Below, in pieces: positions 16,801 through 25,400 of a DNA stretch of 64,000 nt. Numbering within the stretch: the first letter of the stretch is position 1; the number at the start of each line of letters is the position of its first letter. The notes under the pieces were generated by a model. The model ran no database searches. It saw nothing but the letters and a program-made list of their open reading frames with translations, and was not told where the DNA came from. Both the position numbers and the translations under genes were made by a program. The DNA is from an uncultured Muribaculaceae bacterium (GTDB lineage: Bacteria; Bacteroidota; Bacteroidia; Bacteroidales; Muribaculaceae). Where the stretch lies: positions 157,808-221,807 of the forward strand of contig CAJTME010000005.1 of the NCBI GenBank assembly GCA_910577315.1, in the 5' to 3' direction.

Positions 16801-19800
16801 CGATGGACTTCTTGATGTCCGGCACTGTGTTGTGCAGGGCGTGTTTGAGAAGGCTCATGCCGTCATATACACGATAATAACCTCTGACACAGAACTCCTC
16901 CCAAATCTTCATATTCTTGCGACGGACATCACAGGAATATTCGTCCATTGATGAAGAATAGGCTATATTAACTTCAGTGCCATATAGGTGACTCATATAT
17001 GCTGAGTATATTCCGGTCGGGATCCACCTCTCTCCGAAATTGAAGTCCAGTTCATCGAAAGTAATTTTTCGGGGAATGGCTTCCTCCAACGCTTTCAATG
17101 ATTCTTTCGACAAGTCAATGAACGGTTCAACGCCGTCAAAGCCGGGAAAATCCTTGATGCGTTCTTCCTCGCGGTTAACCCACTCCTTGACCTTCTCGGC
17201 TTTCTGCACTACATTACCGGCGATGAAGCGGTCGGCAATCTCAAAGTTTGACACGAGCGGATTATAATATATGTGTCCGGCAAGGCTGTCAATCATCGCC
17301 TCCTGCTCCATATCAACAAGACTGCCCATATATTCGAGGTTGACCTCTCCAAATTTATTGAGTGAAGCTGTCAATGCCTCCATCGAGGTATCAACTGATG
17401 TAACCTCATCAACGGCAAATGATACCGGGTGGTCAAAGATGTCAGCTTTGACAAAATGACCATTCTCGCCACGCTCCAGAGCCAACGAATCACGCCCGTT
17501 TGCGTCCATGAGTATGAATTTTACATTCTGTTTCTCGTTGAGGTTGCCGTATCTGTCTATAAATTCATCATAATACTGATTGAGGTGTTCGCGCATATCT
17601 GCATTTTCCTCATGCGTCTCAGCCTCAAAATGGTATAATTGCTGATAAGTTTCCGACAGCGTGATATAGAGCATGGCTCGTTTCTCCTGTTCCGGTTTAA
17701 GAGTGAGCGGTGAGAATGTCGCGCCATTTTTGCGTACTTCCGAGAGAAAACCGACCTGCCCCTTGTCCACGACCATACTGCCATTGTGGTGGAAGAACTG
17801 AATATCCTCCGAGAAAGGACGGGGAGACATATCACGTTCAGCCGGTTTGGGTGCTTCCGCTGCCACTCTTGGCTTCGGAACAAAATCACCTTTTGATATT
17901 TCGATGATTGTGCCGTCTTCAGTGATAGTCTCTTTCTTAGCAGCCTCCAATGCCTCACGTTCCGCCTCCATTTCAGCAAGCTGACGATGGGCAATCGACA
18001 TCATTGTCTCGTAGAATCCATTGATTGGCGGATTGGTTTCCCAATCAAGAGAACCATAAAATTCCAGCTCCTTTTCAGAGAGCGGACGGAATTTCTTTAC
18101 CTGCTCATCGGAAATCTGGATTTTGGTAGTAGGCCTCGGCTTATCTTCCTCGGTCTTTGGCTGTCGTGGCTGACGCTTCGGTTTTTGCAATGGTTCCAGC
18201 TCTCCAAAAAGATTGTAGGCAAACAGACGCGGGTCGGGATTGTCGTTGAAGTCGGGTCCACCGTCAGTTTCAATCTCCTTTACTGGTTCAACAGGAGCGG
18301 GAGCCGGTTTTGGTTCAACCGTCGGTGGCGGCGTTATAATCTCCGTAGGCTTATATTCCTCCTTTTGTTTCTGCTTTGGATCTTCAAGCTGTTCACAGAT
18401 AGCCACACGCTGACCTGCCCTTACGAGCTTGGGGAGATAGGTGTCAAGGGCATGGTGCGGAAAACCTGCCAGTTCTATACTGTCGGCTTTGCCGTTGCGA
18501 CGTCTGGTCAGGGTTATTTCCAGTATCTCCGACGCTTTGACGGCATCAACGCCCATACACTCATAGAAATCTCCTACACGGAAAAGGAGAATGGCATCGG
18601 GATGTTTCTTCTTCATTTCCCGATATTGCTGCATCAACGGGGTATCCGCTATGCGCTTTGGCTTTTCTACCTTGTTTTCGGTAGAACGCTTAACAGACTC
18701 AGGTGTTGGCGGTGTTAGACTCCTATTATTATAGAAGTCCAGATTTAGGCGCATTTTCAGCGATTCATGGAGTGCCTTGCGCATATCGCTGGCAATACCA
18801 TCGACACCGCCCTCATGTTTGTAGATGATAGCCGGTTTACCGAACTGGTCAGTGCCAACTTTAGCCTCTGTGCATATAACATTCTGAGGGAATGCCGCAA
18901 AATATTTATTATTCGGAGCCTTGGTGTCACGGTCAACAATTGACTGGATGAAAAATTCCTCATCAGCCGACAACGCTTTCTTGTTGGTGTGCTTCTGAAG
19001 AATAATCAGATCAGACCCGGCATCCGTTCCGGCATTGTCTGAGAATGTGTTGTTGGGCAGACGGAAAGCACCCACAAGGTCAGCACGGCGCATCATCTCC
19101 ATGCGCACAAAGGGGCTGGCGGCATTCATCACACCTTGTGAGGCAATGAAAGCGACAATTCCACCCTCATGCACGGTGTCGAGCGACTTCAAGAAGAAGT
19201 AATTGTGGATAGCCCTTGTTGACTGACGGTAGGCAATCTCCTTGCTTGTGGCATATCGGGGGTCGGCAACCGCAAAGTCCCCGAAAGGTATATTGGACGC
19301 TGCCACGTCGAAATATCCCTCAAAATCTTGGTCAATCTTCTCAAAGCCCTTTATCTCGGTTGAGATTGAGGGATGGAGCGCAGCCAATATTTTGCCTGTC
19401 AGCAAATCTTTCTCAAATGCCAATGTCTCAGCACCGGGATAGCGTTGTAGGAACGAATCTACAAAGGCTCCCTGTCCGGCAGATGGTTCAAGGAGACTCT
19501 TTACCTCAATACCATTAGCCTTCAACGAATCAGCGATGGCATCAATCACAGGCTCAGGAGTATAGAAAGCCGTCAGCACGGACGCTTTCAGCGAGTCCAT
19601 ATAAGCGGCAAACTCCTTGTCATTCTTGGAATAGTCGTGGATAAGGCGGCGAAGTTCAACCGTAGGCGCAAACAGCTCAATGTCGCTCTTGCTCCACTTT
19701 GCGGCGTCGGCAAGTTCGTTGGCGTCCTGCAAGATACATTTCAGTCCTCCGAACCCGGCATACTTGCGCAGTATCTCCCTTTCAAGGGCATTTTCCGCAT

Positions 19801-19882
19801 TGCGATGTTCAACATCAAGGCGCAGGGCAAGTCTTATAGCCTCGATGTTATCGCGCATTGTTTGTAATCTGTTATAAGCCAT
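13826..19882 (-). CDS. polyvalent ICE protein: N6-adenine methylase + MutS domain I + SNF2 helicase
   Basis: A 2018-aa multi-domain protein. Residues about 95-330 form an N6-methyltransferase with SAM motif LLEPSAGQGAFVDSF and catalytic-type motif SNIPFGDF in place of NPPF/Y. Near 415-510 is a MutS N-terminal domain I (LFRVGDFYECMGVDAV, then ITLTRR and AGFPHHALDTYLPKLV). A Pro/Lys-rich linker follows. From about 1130 lies an SNF2-type helicase with Walker A DHQVGTGKTL, DESQ box and motif VI QREGRAIRAGN (about 1640). The C-terminus is coiled-coil-like. Similar methylase-helicase giants occur in Bacteroides ICEs and phages, where they are thought to protect incoming DNA from host defences. It overlaps the upstream DUF1896 gene by 11 bp. 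Starts at 19858 or 19912 are possible. Confidence 0.8.
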   Translation of the reverse strand: MAYNRLQTMRDNIEAIRLALRLDVEHRNAENALEREILRKYAGFGGLKCILQDANELADAAKWSKSDIELFAPTVELRRLIHDYSKNDKEFAAYMDSLKASVLTAFYTPEPVIDAIADSLKANGIEVKSLLEPSAGQGAFVDSFLQRYPGAETLAFEKDLLTGKILAALHPSISTEIKGFEKIDQDFEGYFDVAASNIPFGDFAVADPRYATSKEIAYRQSTRAIHNYFFLKSLDTVHEGGIVAFIASQGVMNAASPFVRMEMMRRADLVGAFRLPNNTFSDNAGTDAGSDLIILQKHTNKKALSADEEFFIQSIVDRDTKAPNNKYFAAFPQNVICTEAKVGTDQFGKPAIIYKHEGGVDGIASDMRKALHESLKMRLNLDFYNNRSLTPPTPESVKRSTENKVEKPKRIADTPLMQQYREMKKKHPDAILLFRVGDFYECMGVDAVKASEILEITLTRRRNGKADSIELAGFPHHALDTYLPKLVRAGQRVAICEQLEDPKQKQKEEYKPTEIITPPPTVEPKPAPAPVEPVKEIETDGGPDFNDNPDPRLFAYNLFGELEPLQKPKRQPRQPKTEEDKPRPTTKIQISDEQVKKFRPLSEKELEFYGSLDWETNPPINGFYETMMSIAHRQLAEMEAEREALEAAKKETITEDGTIIEISKGDFVPKPRVAAEAPKPAERDMSPRPFSEDIQFFHHNGSMVVDKGQVGFLSEVRKNGATFSPLTLKPEQEKRAMLYITLSETYQQLYHFEAETHEENADMREHLNQYYDEFIDRYGNLNEKQNVKFILMDANGRDSLALERGENGHFVKADIFDHPVSFAVDEVTSVDTSMEALTASLNKFGEVNLEYMGSLVDMEQEAMIDSLAGHIYYNPLVSNFEIADRFIAGNVVQKAEKVKEWVNREEERIKDFPGFDGVEPFIDLSKESLKALEEAIPRKITFDELDFNFGERWIPTGIYSAYMSHLYGTEVNIAYSSSMDEYSCDVRRKNMKIWEEFCVRGYYRVYDGMSLLKHALHNTVPDIKKSIGKDDNGHDIKVPDSEAIQLANTKIDEIRNGFSDWLEAQSPEFKDRLVDLYNSKFNCYVRPHYDGSHQKFPDLNMKLLGDRYHINSVYQSQKDCVWMLIQNGGGICDHQVGTGKTLIMCMAAHEMKRLGLVNKPMIIGMKANVAEIAMTYQTAYPNARILYADAKSFTAANRVNFFNQIKNNDYDCVIMSHDQFGKIPQSPEMQQQILQSELDTVEENLEVVKQQGHDISRGMLKGLLKRKENLTAKLTTIQYQMEQSKDSVVDFKQMGIDHIFVDESQCFKNLMFNTRHDRVAGLGNSEGSQRSLNLLYAIRTIQERTGRDLGATFLSGTTISNSLTELYLLFKYLRPKELERQEIRCFDAWAAIFAKKTTDYEFNVTNSIVAKERFRYFIKVPELAAFYNEITDYRTAQDVGVDRPEKNEILHNIPPTSQQEEFIQKLMEFAKSGDATILGRAPLSDTEEKAKMLIATDYARKMALDMRMIDPNYADDPNNKASHCAKMIAQYYHKYDAQKGTQFVFSDLGTYKPGEWNIYSEIKRKLVEDYGIPPHEIRFIQECKTERSRKAVIQAMNDGDVRVLFGSTSMLGTGVNAQRRAVAVHELECPWRPSDLEQREGRAIRAGNEIAKLYADNKVDVIIYAVEKSLDSYKFNLLHCKATFINQLKSGALGARTIDEGSMDEKNGMNFSEYMAILSGNTDLLDKAKLEKRIAALESERKSFNKGRGDSEFRLQTITHDIANNEAAIERMKADWERYDKVVQRDKDGNPINNLTIDTCNLSDEKNMGIHLQGLVQRTDTHGQYQRVGEVYGFPISIISERVLADGVEKVQNRFVVEGNYKYKYNNGQLAMADTHAACMNFVNALEKIPGIIAQYEERTAKLKADVPILEGIMAKTWGKEDELKQLKSELAALDRKIAAELAPKHENKEDGEEVKREDSPHTVQTIDAPTPDTDNKKSMVAEPTTTYKEREPLSSRIIIGGCGVTPPGSFRAAGPKL

Positions 19883-20327
19883 ACTCCTCAAAGAATAAGG
19901 TAATACGGCCAATAACCGTCAGCCGGAATACTTCCCCGTCGGAAGTGTTGAAAAATTCTTCGCCCAAAGTAATTCCTTTGAATTCATCTTTCAACTCATC
20001 AATAAATGTGTAAGTCCAAAACTCAATGGATTCATCTTCAAGTGAAATATTGTCTTGAAACTCATCAAGCAACAGGCCGCTGATGAAATCGTAAGGTGAC
20101 ATTTCAAATCCTGCGTAAAGTGCAGCCATTGCTTTTTCATTGGAAATATACCACTCGTCACCGGCAAGGCGGGATTCAACGAAAACATCGTATGCGTGTT
20201 CAGAACGGCTGGCGATAAATAGGTCATCCTCCGCTTCCAGGAATCTATGCTCCGAAAGGTATCGGCGAAGAAAGAGGTTATAGTAGTCGAGGTCATAACC
20301 CCGGCTGTCAAAATTGTTATCAGTCAT
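19872..20327 (-). CDS. DUF1896 family protein
   Basis: A 151-aa acidic protein. The core LDYYNLFLRRYLSEHRF, ASRSEHAYDVFVESRLAGD and AYDVF-x-LLDEF patterns match DUF1896, a family found almost only in Bacteroidota conjugative elements beside the giant methylase/helicase. Function unknown. The ATG at 20327 gives the usual family start; nine more codons are open upstream. Co-transcribed with the polyvalent protein (11-bp overlap). Confidence 0.7.
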   Translation of the reverse strand: MTDNNFDSRGYDLDYYNLFLRRYLSEHRFLEAEDDLFIASRSEHAYDVFVESRLAGDEWYISNEKAMAALYAGFEMSPYDFISGLLLDEFQDNISLEDESIEFWTYTFIDELKDEFKGITLGEEFFNTSDGEVFRLTVIGRITLFFEEYGL

Positions 20328-20350
20328 CAATATATCTATAATTGATGGTT

Positions 20351-22351
20351 TCAACCCTTCTGCTGAAGAAGGTGTCGCAATTTAGGGTCAGCATCTATGC
20401 GGGCAATCTCATTGTCAACTATATCCCGCACGTCCTGCTTTATTTTGTCGTAGTTTGCCTGAATGTCAGCTCTCATCTTGTGTTTATCCTCCGAGGTATC
20501 TTTGAAATCGGTCAGAATTGGAATCGGCACATATTTTTTCATTTCTGCATTGACCTTTTTACTGTCCACGACAATCTCTGCGTGAAAAATCTTCTGGTCA
20601 ATGCGTTGGTCGATGTTGTCTGAAACAGCTCCGACAAATATTCCCTGTGTGAGCGTTGAGATCTTGCTTGGCGGGATAAGCGAGTCCATCTGAGTGTTGA
20701 ATGAGTGGCTTACATCCTGACGGTTGATTGATATTGACTGCCGCTTCTGCAACACCTTACCAAAGCGTTCAGACAAAGTTTTGGCGGTCGAACCTACCAC
20801 CTGCCCGGAGAAGATATTGCCGACTGTATTCATCACGACCGCAGCCTCCGGCTTCCCATAGTCACGTTCCAACTGTGAGAAATCCTGAAAACCGAGACAC
20901 ACGGCAACCTTATTGCTTCGGGCCGTGGCAATTAGGTTATCCAAGCCCTTGAAGTATATCGTGGGAAGCTCATCTATAATGACACCGGACTTCAACATCC
21001 CTTTCTTATTGATTAGTTTCACGATTCGCGAATTGTAAAGTCCGAGGGCCGCACCATAGATATTCTGACGGTCGGGATTGTTACCGACGCATAGAATCTT
21101 AGGCTCTTTCGGATTATTGATGTCAAGGGTGAAGTCATTGCCTGTCATCACCCAATAGAGCTGTGGCGAAATCATGCGGGAGAGAGGTATTTTTGCCGAG
21201 GCAATCTGACCTGCAAGCTGCTCCGCCGCCCCTCCGAGCCAAGCATCCATGAATGGCGACAGGTAATTTTCCAAGTCCGGATAGCTGGTTAGAATCGGAA
21301 AAATATCCTCATATCTGCGGCACAAAAACTCAATAGCATGAGGAAATGTGCAATACCGTCCGCCTTTATAGATTCGCAGAAACCAGATGATAGCCGCGAA
21401 CAATACAATCGGAGATTCGACAAAAAAGTCGCCCTGCTTTTGCACCCACGACTTATTAAGGTTGAGCATTATGGTATATGCGCTCTCATAGGCATCGGCA
21501 ATATCCGACATGAAATCAGGGTGAATGGGGTTACAACGGTGGCTGCGCTCCGGATCATCGAAATTTATCATATAGAATTTCGGTTCCACATCGCCATATT
21601 TGTCAAGGTGATTCAACAGGTGGTTGAAAGCGATGGTACTGAGGTCGGGACTCTTGAAATCATAGACATAAAGCGAGTACCCTTTCTCAATCATCTGCTT
21701 GATGAAATTGTTGACAACGGCGTATGACTTACCGGAACCGGGAGTGCCGAGTACGATTGTCGCTCTGAAAGGATTGACAATGTTTATCCACCCCTCGTTC
21801 CACCGTTTTTTGTAGTAGAATTTTGTGGGAAGGTTTATGGAATAGTCATTCGTAAGCAGGCGTGTTTCCTGCTGAAATGATTCATTCTCATCGTTGAAAC
21901 GGTCGTCCATCATGTTGTTTTTCAACATACGGCTCATCCATATTCCTCCCAAAAGTAGGCAAACATAGCCGGTAACTGTGGTCACGATGTAAGTAATTTG
22001 CCAACCTAAACTCATCATCCACCAGTTTAGAAGAAACAGGACACCGCCAATGCCAATGATTATCCAAATCTGCCTCCATTTGATTTTCTCATTCTTGACA
22101 CCTTTTGTTCCGAAACAAGAGAGAGCCAACAATAGAAGGGCCCACCATTTGGCGTTCCATAGGTTGTTGTATAGACCTCCGGCTTCATTAAGTCCGTTAA
22201 GGATTTTCATAGTCTGGGCATGGAATACCCAATCGCCGATAAGGTTATGGCAGTACCAATAAATTTGTGTGACCACAACGAGGATGCTAAGACCACGGAT
22301 TAAATCCATGATTTTAGCCAATGCCCGCAGGTCGTCCTCTTGCTGAGACAT
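20351..22351 (-). CDS. type IV coupling protein (VirD4/TraG-like, Bacteroides MobC type)
   Basis: A 666-aa inner-membrane ATPase that links the relaxosome to the conjugation channel. It has four hydrophobic N-terminal helices (to about residue 140), Walker A LGTPGSGKSYAVVN near 200, the Walker B region GVIIDELPTIYFKG, and a conserved QDFSQLERDYG segment. It lies 15 bp after the relaxase gene in the same direction, the usual Bacteroides mobA-mobB-mobC order. The ATG at 22351 is used since MSQQEDDLRAL is a typical start. Confidence 0.9.
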   Translation of the reverse strand: MSQQEDDLRALAKIMDLIRGLSILVVVTQIYWYCHNLIGDWVFHAQTMKILNGLNEAGGLYNNLWNAKWWALLLLALSCFGTKGVKNEKIKWRQIWIIIGIGGVLFLLNWWMMSLGWQITYIVTTVTGYVCLLLGGIWMSRMLKNNMMDDRFNDENESFQQETRLLTNDYSINLPTKFYYKKRWNEGWINIVNPFRATIVLGTPGSGKSYAVVNNFIKQMIEKGYSLYVYDFKSPDLSTIAFNHLLNHLDKYGDVEPKFYMINFDDPERSHRCNPIHPDFMSDIADAYESAYTIMLNLNKSWVQKQGDFFVESPIVLFAAIIWFLRIYKGGRYCTFPHAIEFLCRRYEDIFPILTSYPDLENYLSPFMDAWLGGAAEQLAGQIASAKIPLSRMISPQLYWVMTGNDFTLDINNPKEPKILCVGNNPDRQNIYGAALGLYNSRIVKLINKKGMLKSGVIIDELPTIYFKGLDNLIATARSNKVAVCLGFQDFSQLERDYGKPEAAVVMNTVGNIFSGQVVGSTAKTLSERFGKVLQKRQSISINRQDVSHSFNTQMDSLIPPSKISTLTQGIFVGAVSDNIDQRIDQKIFHAEIVVDSKKVNAEMKKYVPIPILTDFKDTSEDKHKMRADIQANYDKIKQDVRDIVDNEIARIDADPKLRHLLQQKG

Positions 22352-22366
22352 TTTTATATACAATAT

Positions 22367-23650
22367 TTAGAATTTCGGCCGTTGACCGCGCTTCTTCTTC
22401 CGCTTCATGCGGCGTTTGAAATCCTCCTCATCAGCGTCAACTGTCGGACTAAGCTGAAACAGATCAAGACCGGGGAGTGAGTAATCATAGTCGTTACCGC
22501 TATCCTGAGGCTGTTGAGTATGAGCCGTCTTGGTTGATGTCTGCGGCTCTTGATTTGTTTCATTATCCGGATTTGTCGGTTCAACAATATCAGGAGTCCG
22601 GCAGACCTCATTATCTCCGGAGAATCGTTCATTAAGAGCATTGGCAGCATATTCCCTGCCAAGGCGAGAGCCATTCAGTACGGTATGCGTATCATGGTCT
22701 ATGAATGTTGCGCCATAGATTCGTCCTTCATCGGTATATCTCAATACAAGGTCGATATTGCGCTCTTTCAGTGCAGCAATAAATTCTTCCTTACTGTGAG
22801 ATTCATTCAGGGACTGCGCAACTCGCCTTCTTGTCTTTGCCACTGCCTCATGAGTTATATTCTGTTCGGAACGGTTGATTTTCTCGTGGACTGCATTAAG
22901 GCTTGAGAACTTACCGAGGCGTGAAGCCTTGAACGGGTTGCCAATCTTTCTTCCGTTTTCATCCAGTACGGAATAAACTATCCCATGATACTCCCTGCCA
23001 TTAACTCTGCCGTTGGTTTCTTCTGAGGTCAAACCATAGAGCGACAACACAGCGTTGTATTCTCCCATTGTCTGAAATGAGTAACGGCACATTATGAGCT
23101 TGACGGTGTTGGCAACCTGACGCTTTACATCACCGGCATTATAGTCAACTTTCTTTAATGGAGTATCCGGATCCAAACGCTGACGCTCCGCTTTTCGGAG
23201 ATTATATTTCTCCTCAATTTCGGTAGTTGCCTTTTTACTTCGCCGATGGATAAAATCCATGTTGAGCCGCTTTCCCTGCTCATCGACATTGACCGTCACT
23301 ATATGGATATGGTGTCGTTCAATATCAGTGTGCTTATAGATTATGTAGGGTTGCTCACCGAATCCGAGTTTGTCAAGATACTCACGGGCAATGTTGGCAA
23401 GATCGGAATCCGACAGTGCATCATCTGGATGTGGATTGAGGGAGATATGGAGCACCGGTTTCTTTGTGCGTCCGGTCTTCGGCATATAGTTTTTGAAATC
23501 TTCCACCATTTCGGAAATACCGATTTTTCCGTCAGGTGGCACATAAATTTTATTGGCACAAAGGACGCGACCCTCTTCCTTGTTGATTTTCTCTCCGTTG
23601 TATGAGAGTGCTCCGTACAGACTGCTGCCTACTGAGATTTTTGCGACCAT
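22367..23650 (-). CDS. mobB: relaxase (MobB, MOBP-like)
   Basis: A 427-aa relaxase/mobilization nuclease. The N-terminal domain starts MVAKISVGSSLYGALSYN and contains the metal-binding histidine triad region IERHHIHIVTVN (about 110) that nicks and covalently binds DNA at oriT via a tyrosine near the N-terminus. The C-terminal third is basic and low-complexity, ending KRRMKRKKKRGQ. It overlaps the preceding mobilization gene by 22 bp and lies upstream of the coupling protein. Its target is probably the inverted-repeat region at 24145-24233. Confidence 0.85.
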   Translation of the reverse strand: MVAKISVGSSLYGALSYNGEKINKEEGRVLCANKIYVPPDGKIGISEMVEDFKNYMPKTGRTKKPVLHISLNPHPDDALSDSDLANIAREYLDKLGFGEQPYIIYKHTDIERHHIHIVTVNVDEQGKRLNMDFIHRRSKKATTEIEEKYNLRKAERQRLDPDTPLKKVDYNAGDVKRQVANTVKLIMCRYSFQTMGEYNAVLSLYGLTSEETNGRVNGREYHGIVYSVLDENGRKIGNPFKASRLGKFSSLNAVHEKINRSEQNITHEAVAKTRRRVAQSLNESHSKEEFIAALKERNIDLVLRYTDEGRIYGATFIDHDTHTVLNGSRLGREYAANALNERFSGDNEVCRTPDIVEPTNPDNETNQEPQTSTKTAHTQQPQDSGNDYDYSLPGLDLFQLSPTVDADEEDFKRRMKRKKKRGQRPKF

Positions 23651-24054
23651 TGGTTGCGCATATCCTCGGTAAGTGCAAGGAGTTTGGCGGTGACAGCCGC
23701 CAGATCCTTCGTTTCCTTTTCAAGACGGTAGAGCAACGTCATTGCCTTTTTCTCGGAGAATCCGGCTTTGAGTTCCTTCACCACGATGTTGTAGTTGACG
23801 CCGATGTTGCGGTATTCGGCAAATAGGGCTGAAAGTTTGGTGAGATAATCGAGCATTGTCTTGTCGATTTTATGCACCTTAAAAGTCTTGCCAAAGACCA
23901 GACCCTTGATGAAAGTAGCCTTGACGCTCTCCCCGGCAAGCTCCATCATGCGGATAAGTTTGTCAAATTCGAGGTCATCGAAGCGCAGCATTACGCAGTT
24001 GTGGCAACGGTTGGCGACCGTTGGACGCCCTCCTTTGTTGAAATTTTCTGCCAT
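23629..24054 (-). CDS. mobA: relaxosome accessory protein (MobA/MobC-type)
   Basis: A 141-aa basic DNA-binding protein. It begins MAENFNKGGRPTVANRC and contains VMLRFDDLEFDKLIRMMELAGESVKATFIKGLVFGK in pieces typical of ribbon-helix-helix relaxosome proteins, followed by a coiled-coil C-terminus. It helps the relaxase reach oriT. First gene of the leftward mob operon. The ATG at 24054 is preferred over the far upstream 24147 because that extension would run into the oriT-like repeats. Confidence 0.8.
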   Translation of the reverse strand: MAENFNKGGRPTVANRCHNCVMLRFDDLEFDKLIRMMELAGESVKATFIKGLVFGKTFKVHKIDKTMLDYLTKLSALFAEYRNIGVNYNIVVKELKAGFSEKKAMTLLYRLEKETKDLAAVTAKLLALTEDMRNQWSQKSQ

Positions 24055-24144
24055 AACAGAACGGGATTGAAAGTGACGCATGGCGTTTTTGTAGCCGACG
24101 GCAGGTCTATTCAAGGTAAATGCGACTTCGGAGCATTTACCCAA

Positions 24145-24233
24145 CATAGCAAGGTCGTTTTGTGGGTACCCGGTAACCCAAAACCTTTTCAGTTACTGAA
24201 AAGACACCTTGCTATGCTATGTTCTTGTGAACA
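24145..24233. other. candidate oriT: nested inverted repeats upstream of mob genes
   Basis: Four inverted repeats are packed into 89 bp. CATAGCAAGGT (24145-24155) pairs with ACCTTGCTATG (24206-24216). Inside are GGGTACC/GGTAACCC (24164-24178) and CTTTTCAGT-T-ACTGAAAAG (24185-24203). TGTTC-TTGT-GAACA follows at 24220-24233. Position just ahead of the relaxosome genes and the stem-loop density fit an origin of transfer; the nick site cannot be read from sequence alone. Confidence 0.55.
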
Positions 24234-24339
24234 TCCGATATAATATAAGGAAGTGGATTTTGGATTGATGTATATCAGAATCCGTGTTTTTCATTCGCTC
24301 CTGCCTGATTTTCGGCTGCGTCATGCGCTATTGCTCCTA

Positions 24340-24372
24340 CAAAGATACGACATGGGAACCCCGAAATGCAAA
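24340..24372 (-). promoter_or_regulatory. mob operon promoter (-33/-7)
   Basis: On the minus strand: TTTG (24372-24369), 21-nt spacer, TATCTTTG (24347-24340), a full match to the Bacteroidota consensus. The start site is near 24333, so the mob transcript would carry the oriT-like repeats in its leader. Confidence 0.75.
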
Positions 24373-24475
24373 TTTTTGACCCTCTTGAAAGCACTTTTTT
24401 GAAAACAGAGATCAATTAAGTTGTTGCCACCTCACCAAATCCTTCAAATATGCGATGAATCCGAGGCTTCCCTAC

Positions 24476-24605
24476 AGGCGGAAATAAGCGGAAATAAGGG
24501 TACTTTATGCGGTCGAGCTATGCAAATATTTGGAAATCCGATAACTCAGGCAGTAACTTTGCAACGTGTTCGATTGACAGACCGACTTCCAAGACGTTCA
24601 ATATA
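24476..24605 (+). promoter_or_regulatory. tandem promoter repeat, copy 1
   Basis: Contains TTTG (24529-24532), a 21-nt spacer and TAACTTTG (24554-24561), a full consensus promoter with start near 24568. The surrounding about 130 bp, beginning ACTTTATGCGGTCGAGCTAT, is a diverged copy of 24995-25120. No gene follows it before 25401. Confidence 0.65.
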
Positions 24606-24994
24606 CTAATCTTCGGAACGATTCTTCGACCGTCAGTTATATCTTTTGAATAATTTATCCGACAATCGCCTGACCATATATAAAACGGAGAGTTCAACAA
24701 TTAGATTATTTTGCCGACTACCATACAGTTCATACTATCTACCTTTGGAACTGCTTATTGTTGAGTCAACAGAAGATTTAATCGTTAGATCTAATTAAAT
24801 ATCGGTCAATCGAAAATTCGGAATGTAGATTGATACATTGATTTGTCCTCCGATAAATCTATTTATTGAACTATATATAAATAAGTTCCTCGGGTACACA
24901 ATTCCTCAATTCCCAATGGGCAGATGTCCATAGTGAGCAATTAAAGGAATACCCAAACCTGTTTTCAGTCGCTCATCAGCGGAGTCAACAACAA

Positions 24995-25120
24995 GCGGAA
25001 AAACGCGACCAAAACATGACTTTATGCGGTTGAGCTATCTGAAAATTTGGAATACGGAACTTGTGGGTTGTAATTTTGCAGAGCATTCCAGCCGATGGAA
25101 ACATCCGTGCGTTCAAGAGA
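24995..25120 (+). promoter_or_regulatory. tandem promoter repeat, copy 2 (probable tra operon promoter)
   Basis: Contains TTTG (25046-25049), a 21-nt spacer and TAATTTTG (25071-25078), start near 25085. It begins ACTTTATGCGGTTGAGCTAT, matching copy 1. If it drives the tra operon, the leader before ParA at 25401 is about 315 nt. Apart from these copies, 24241-25400 holds no ORF I can support. Confidence 0.65.
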
Positions 25121-25400
25121 ATGGATATAGGAACAGCGACGGCCCGCTCCTGAATCTGAAATGCGAACAAAAAACAACTCACAGCTGACACGATGACGAC
25201 AAAATGGTAACCGCAGAGTTCAAAACAGTTACCAAGCGGGACTGCACGTCAGGGACCATTGAAAGTCAGAAGTAAGGCATCCCCACTTTTTATTATCAAC
25301 TGGGACACAGACGAAAGGGACGGTTAACAATTACCCGGATTGATAATCGAAACTTGCGCCTCAGGCTCGCTTTGTGTCTGAACATCAACTAAAAACATGA

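Noticed and set aside
17987..18718. 243-codon plus-strand frame
   Set aside because: Antisense to the methylase/helicase gene; no protein-like conservation pattern.
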